This document shows positions 6,119-8,921 of a stretch of 8,921 bases of DNA, piece by piece. Both the position numbers and the translations under genes were made by a program. The stretch is from the NCBI GenBank assembly GCA_023429365.1, contig JAEYVW010000072.1, positions 1 to 8,921 on the forward strand, in the 5' to 3' direction. The stretch comes from Bacteroidota bacterium. Lineage in GTDB: Bacteria > Bacteroidota > Bacteroidia > Chitinophagales > Chitinophagaceae. Below the pieces are notes generated by a model that saw nothing but the letters and a program-made list of their open reading frames with translations, made no database searches and was not told where the DNA came from. Positions within the stretch are counted from its first letter, which is position 1. Each line of letters starts with the position of its first letter.

Positions 6119-6964
6119 TTGAAAAAACGTACCGTTGATGTAGCAGTAGTATCAGACGTTCATCTCGGCACTTACGCCAGCCGCGCCAGGGAATTCGTCA
6201 CCTATTTGAAAAGCATTACTCCCCGGTTGCTGGTGCTCAATGGTGATATCATTGATGGCTGGCAATTCAGCAAACATTACTTTCCCGCCGTGCACATGGC
6301 CGTGATCCAGGAAATTCTTGCCCTGCTTTCAAGCGGCACCCGCGTAATTTATATTACCGGCAACCATGATGAAATGCTGCGGCGCTACTCCGATCTGCAG
6401 ATTGGAAATTTTCAACTGGTCGATAAAGCCGTCATCGAGATCAACGGCAAAATGACCTGGATCTTTCATGGCGACGTGTTTGATCACACCACGAAAGGAC
6501 AGGCTAAACTCTGGACAAAACTGGGAAGCAACGGGTACGCTTCCCTTTTGGCTTTTAATGGCATGGTGAACCGCCTGATGAAAATAATGGGAAAGAAAAA
6601 ACTCTCGCTTTCCAAAAGGGTGATGGAGCAATTCCATAAAAGAATGGTCAACATCGACGCCTTTGAAATGATGATCGCCGAACTGGCGATCGATAAAAAA
6701 TATGACAACGTGATCTGCGGGCATATTCACCAGCCGCGTAAAAGAAAGATCAGCACTGACCAGGGTTCGGTTACTTACCTCAACTCCGGCGATTGGGTAG
6801 AACACCTTACCGCGCTTGAATACCGCGGCGATGACTGGCATATCTATACTTATGATGCCGCTACTATGAAGGAAGCCGAATGGCAATCCAACCGGCCGCA
6901 ACCGGAAGTAATGACCAATGAGATTGCGATCTACCTGCACTCTTTACAACAAGCCACTATCTAA
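6119..6964 (+). CDS. LpxH-like metallophosphoesterase (UDP-2,3-diacylglucosamine diphosphatase family, COG2908)
   Basis: The 281-residue calcineurin-like phosphoesterase has all five metal-binding blocks: D13 and H15 (SDVHLG), D43 (NGDIIDGW), N82-H83-D84 (GNHD), H117-G-D119, and H202/H204 (CGHIH). No signal peptide, so cytoplasmic or membrane-peripheral. Order and spacing fit the LpxH-like family, whose founding member cleaves UDP-2,3-diacylglucosamine to lipid X in lipid A synthesis. At 281 residues it is longer than typical LpxH (about 240), so it may be a paralogue acting on another nucleotide-linked lipid or sugar. The start is TTG at 6119: no ATG is in frame upstream, the next in-frame ATG (M60) would delete two metal blocks, and the promoter lies directly upstream. 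It forms an operon with the glycosyltransferase 11 bases downstream, suggesting envelope glycolipid or polysaccharide work. Confidence 0.88.
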   Translation: MKKRTVDVAVVSDVHLGTYASRAREFVTYLKSITPRLLVLNGDIIDGWQFSKHYFPAVHMAVIQEILALLSSGTRVIYITGNHDEMLRRYSDLQIGNFQLVDKAVIEINGKMTWIFHGDVFDHTTKGQAKLWTKLGSNGYASLLAFNGMVNRLMKIMGKKKLSLSKRVMEQFHKRMVNIDAFEMMIAELAIDKKYDNVICGHIHQPRKRKISTDQGSVTYLNSGDWVEHLTALEYRGDDWHIYTYDAATMKEAEWQSNRPQPEVMTNEIAIYLHSLQQATI

Positions 6965-6975
6965 AACCAACAGCT

Positions 6976-7986
6976 ATGAAAATATTCTATGCAGTACAGG
7001 CCACAGGCAATGGTCATATAAGCCGGGCTATGGAACTATTGCCTTTTCTGCAACAATATGGTGAAGTAGACATCTTTCTAAGTGGTAGCAATAGTAACCT
7101 GGCACTGGATGCCCCGGTCAAATACAGGAGTAAAGGCCTGAGTCTTTATTACAATTGCAAGGGAGGGCTTGATTTCTGGCAACTGTTCCGCGAATTTCAA
7201 CCACTGCGACTGAAGCAGGAGATCAACCATTTGCCTGTAGAGAAATATGATCTTGTGATCAATGATTTCGATTATATCACCGCAGCTTCCTGTGCCAAAA
7301 AGAAGATCGCTTCGGTCAGCTTCGGCCACCAGGCCAGTTTTCAATCCACACATTCCCCACGGCCATTATTGAGAAGTTCGGCAGGAGAATGGATCCTGAA
7401 AAATTTTGCAAAAGCCAGCCGCTACATCGGGCTGCATTTTAAATCGTACGATGATTTTATTTTCCAGCCGGTGATCAAAAATGAGATCCTGGATGCCGAG
7501 CCTACTGACGGAAACTATATCACTGTTTACCTGCCATCGTTTTGCCGGCCGCAACTGGAGCAAATATTTCTTCCCTTAAAAGAAAACCGGTTTGAAATTT
7601 TTTGTTTCCAGGTTTCGCAACCCGAAACGGTAGGTAACATCCGCTTTCTGCCTGTCAGTAAAAAAATGTTCAATCAAAGTTTTATCCATTGCACATCTAT
7701 CATCACCGGCGGGGGCTTTGAAACGCCGGCTGAAGCAATTCATCTGGGGAAAAAAATAATGAGCATTCCTATCCGGAGCCAGTATGAACAGCAATGCAAT
7801 GCAGCCGCTTTACAACAGTTGGGCATTACCACGCTCAATTCCATAGGAGACGATTTTAAAGATCATTTTGACAAATGGATGAATGAGGGCCGCATCGTTC
7901 AAATGGATTACAGCCAAAGCATCCCGCAAAGCCTGGCTTACCTTTTTGAGCAGGTTGGCGAGTACGCCGTGGAAAAAGTGCTTTAG
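6976..7986 (+). CDS. MurG-like GT-B glycosyltransferase
   Basis: The 336-residue protein has the two-domain GT-B layout. The N-terminal half begins with a strand and the nucleotide-side loop GNGHISRA (11-18), as in the PF13528-type transferases. The C-terminal half carries the donor-binding region GGGFETPAEA (245-254) followed by KKIMSIPIRSQYEQQCNA, which corresponds to the GGxxT.xEA / P....DQ signature of MurG, UGT and related enzymes, with E taking the place of D before QQ. It has no membrane helix or signal peptide and should act at the cytoplasmic face of the inner membrane, moving a sugar from a nucleotide donor to an unknown acceptor. It is translationally close to the metallophosphoesterase (11-base gap, no Shine-Dalgarno), so both are probably in one pathway. 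It is not MurG itself: the N-terminal GGTGGH motif is replaced and the context is not dcw. Confidence 0.88.
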   Translation: MKIFYAVQATGNGHISRAMELLPFLQQYGEVDIFLSGSNSNLALDAPVKYRSKGLSLYYNCKGGLDFWQLFREFQPLRLKQEINHLPVEKYDLVINDFDYITAASCAKKKIASVSFGHQASFQSTHSPRPLLRSSAGEWILKNFAKASRYIGLHFKSYDDFIFQPVIKNEILDAEPTDGNYITVYLPSFCRPQLEQIFLPLKENRFEIFCFQVSQPETVGNIRFLPVSKKMFNQSFIHCTSIITGGGFETPAEAIHLGKKIMSIPIRSQYEQQCNAAALQQLGITTLNSIGDDFKDHFDKWMNEGRIVQMDYSQSIPQSLAYLFEQVGEYAVEKVL

Positions 7987-8369
7987 AAGCCGGCGACTAC
8001 GAACTACTTCATCACCTCATCTATTTCCGCGCGGCGATTGCCGTGATGCTCGGCGCCGAACCTGGAACCTGCGCCGACACTTTACTAGCTACCGTAAAAG
8101 GCAGCCGCCAGGCACTGAAGACCGGTTTGTTTCACCTCCTTTTTAATGTCAGCACCATATTACTAGCCCTGGTCCTGTTCCCGTTTTTTGTACAACTGGT
8201 AATGCTAGCTTCGGGAACAACTCATCTTGAGCAGCAGGTTGCAAATGGGCATTTGATGTTCAATTGTTTAGGCGTAATACTGTCTCTGCCCTTTGTTGGC
8301 GTTACAGAAAGGATACTAAACCGCTTATTCCCCGACAAAATGGTCGGGACACCAATCATACCTGGCTAG
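7987..8369 (+). pseudogene. 5'-truncated Na+/phosphate cotransporter (NptA/PF02690) fragment
   Basis: The frame is open from 7950 to the TAG at 8367-8369. From about 8030 the translation resembles the second half of the second PF02690 repeat: AAIAVMLGAEPGTCADTLLATV corresponds to the family's lGaNiGTtvTallA segment, followed by a membrane helix (GLFHLLFN...LFPFF) and a second segment GHLMFNCLGVILSLPF. The whole first repeat and the QSSS motif of the second repeat, which lies upstream of this segment in intact proteins, are absent. No ATG precedes the homology; the only candidate start is GTG at 8043, giving 108 residues. Intact family members are usually 300-550 residues. The conserved N and I of the GANIGT motif are replaced by E and P. 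I judge it a decayed remnant of a phosphate importer. An alternative is a small membrane protein started at the GTG, but nothing supports its expression. Confidence 0.6.
7994..8007 (+). repeat. two CGACTAC-like heptads at the transporter-fragment junction
   Basis: CGACTAC followed by GAACTAC, in the same 7-base register as the CGACTAn heptads at 118-145 and 387-400. They lie eight bases beyond the glycosyltransferase stop, just where the recognisable transporter homology begins. Two units, one imperfect, is weak evidence by itself. Confidence 0.35.
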
Positions 8370-8463
8370 ATGATGGATAAAAAGACTTCCATAACCCCAA
8401 CCATTATACCCTGATCCTAATCATTCTTTGTAAGATAGTAACCACCACGCTGAAAACTTAACA

Positions 8464-8492
8464 TTGCAAACAATCCCCCTGTATTATTTTTA
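8464..8492 (+). promoter_or_regulatory. promoter of the small lysine-rich gene
   Basis: TTG at 8464-8466 and TATTTTTA at 8485-8492 (7 of 8 to TAnnTTTG) are separated by 18 bases, close to the usual Bacteroidota -33/-7 spacing. The -7 element ends 19 bases before the ATG. This is the only promoter in the window with a visible -33 element. The rest of the 142-base gap before the gene shows nothing further. Confidence 0.45.
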
Positions 8493-8511
8493 GGCTACTA
8501 AAAAGTAAGCC

Positions 8512-8772
8512 ATGGCCAAAAGCAAAAAGAAGAATAGTAAACCTGTTTCATTAAAAAAGACAACTTACAACCAGCTCACTACACAATTGGAGAATTCATT
8601 ATCCTGGCTCAAGGATTTGCTGGGAGAAAAAAAATATGCTGTGCGGATCAAAAAAGCCGCAAGAATATTAAGTGACGGTATAAAGGAAAAACCTGTAAAA
8701 AAGATCAGGCCTCCTAAAGAGAACCCCGGCAAAAAAGTAGATGAAACAGCCAATACAGTTCCGGTAAAGTAG
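8512..8772 (+). CDS. small lysine-rich basic protein of unknown function
   Basis: I do not recognise this 86-residue protein. It has 20 lysines and 3 arginines against 8 acidic residues, so it is strongly basic. The N-terminus (2-16) is a lysine cluster without hydrophobic stretch, so it is not a signal peptide. Residues 18-60 look helical, with Leu/Trp/Ile at helix-like spacing (LENSLSWLKDLL, RIKKAARILSDGI). The tail (61-86) is rich in Lys and Pro and probably disordered. Such composition fits a nucleic-acid- or ribosome-associated protein, but no known fold (HU, HMG, histone-like) is evident. It is a real gene rather than chance: it has its own promoter, tandem TAG TAA stops (8770-8775) and a strong hairpin 23 bases downstream. 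It stands alone. Confidence 0.65.
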   Translation: MAKSKKKNSKPVSLKKTTYNQLTTQLENSLSWLKDLLGEKKYAVRIKKAARILSDGIKEKPVKKIRPPKENPGKKVDETANTVPVK

Positions 8773-8794
8773 TAAACTGTACCACGCTCTTTGG

Positions 8795-8830
8795 CCAACA
8801 CAGGGCCCCCTCAGCCGGGTCCTGTTTTGG
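8795..8830 (+). terminator. strong terminator-like hairpin after the lysine-rich gene
   Basis: ACAGGGCCC (8800-8808) pairs with GGGTCCTGT (8817-8825) with one G-T wobble across an 8-base loop. After one mismatch the stem continues with CCAA (8795-8798) against TTGG (8827-8830). It lies 23 bases beyond the stop codon. A T-run of only four bases, partly within the stem, makes factor-independent termination less certain; mRNA 3'-end protection is also possible. Downstream to the window end only a small inverted repeat (TAACGT 8834-8839 / ACGTTA 8855-8860) is seen. Confidence 0.6.
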
Positions 8831-8921
8831 TTATAACGTTACTTCGGTCTTACGACGTTAAATCGCGAGTCGACCGGTTGAGCCGGGCAATTAACCTGGG
8901 TTGGAGCGACAAGGTAAATAA

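Noticed and set aside
6329..6940. 203-codon open frame antisense to the metallophosphoesterase
   Set aside because: It overlaps a frame with intact metal-binding motifs, and its translation shows no domain.
7883..8146. Plus-strand open frame crossing the glycosyltransferase end and the transporter fragment
   Set aside because: It is out of frame with both recognisable proteins, is Arg/Ser-rich, and is a shifted reading of them.
8831..8921. Possible tRNA or start of a further gene at the right edge
   Set aside because: No tRNA T-loop or acceptor pattern, and no convincing coding frame; only a 6-bp inverted repeat was seen.

Overview
The window looks like chromosomal DNA of a Bacteroidota bacterium, most likely of the Chitinophagaceae type. 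Three signs support this. Several genes are preceded by a perfect or near match to the Bacteroidota -7 promoter element TAnnTTTG, placed only 9-20 bases before the start codon. None of the starts has a Shine-Dalgarno sequence. The response regulator and histidine kinase closely resemble the PhoB/PhoR-like pair of that phylum. The genus assignment is inference.

Layout. Positions 1-404 hold no gene but a dense mosaic of short intergenic repeats: three copies of a 33-base GC-rich hairpin module, 7-base tandem repeats of two kinds (CGACTAn and TATCCAG-like), and a perfect 11-bp C/G-rich hairpin. Next come a leftward gene for an exported 737-residue protein with a probable caspase-fold (clan CD) cysteine peptidase domain at its C-terminus (405-2618), a divergent promoter region, and a rightward two-component pair: a PhoB-like response regulator (2839-3516) and a histidine kinase without an extracellular sensor (3638-4687). 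The 121-base gap between the pair is almost filled by YATCCAG heptads in inverted orientation, which could fold into alternative hairpins. A leftward alkaline-phosphatase-superfamily hydrolase (4782-5873) converges on the kinase.

After a 245-base divergent region follow a TTG-started LpxH-like metallophosphoesterase (6119-6964) and, 11 bases later, a MurG-like GT-B glycosyltransferase (6976-7986), clearly one operon. Directly behind it lies a 5'-truncated piece of a Na+/phosphate cotransporter (about 7987-8369), probably a pseudogene. A small lysine-rich protein (8512-8772) with its own promoter and a strong terminator-like hairpin (8795-8830) ends the annotated part.

How the genes fit together. 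The two-component pair, the ALP-superfamily hydrolase, the metallophosphoesterase and the Na+/Pi transporter remnant give a loose phosphate/phosphoester theme, but only the RR-HK and MPE-GT pairs are supported as functional units by spacing. The window is otherwise ordinary chromosome. The points that deserve a second look are the caspase-like exported protein, the heptad-repeat arrays (especially the one between the RR and HK genes), and the very short 5' leaders.
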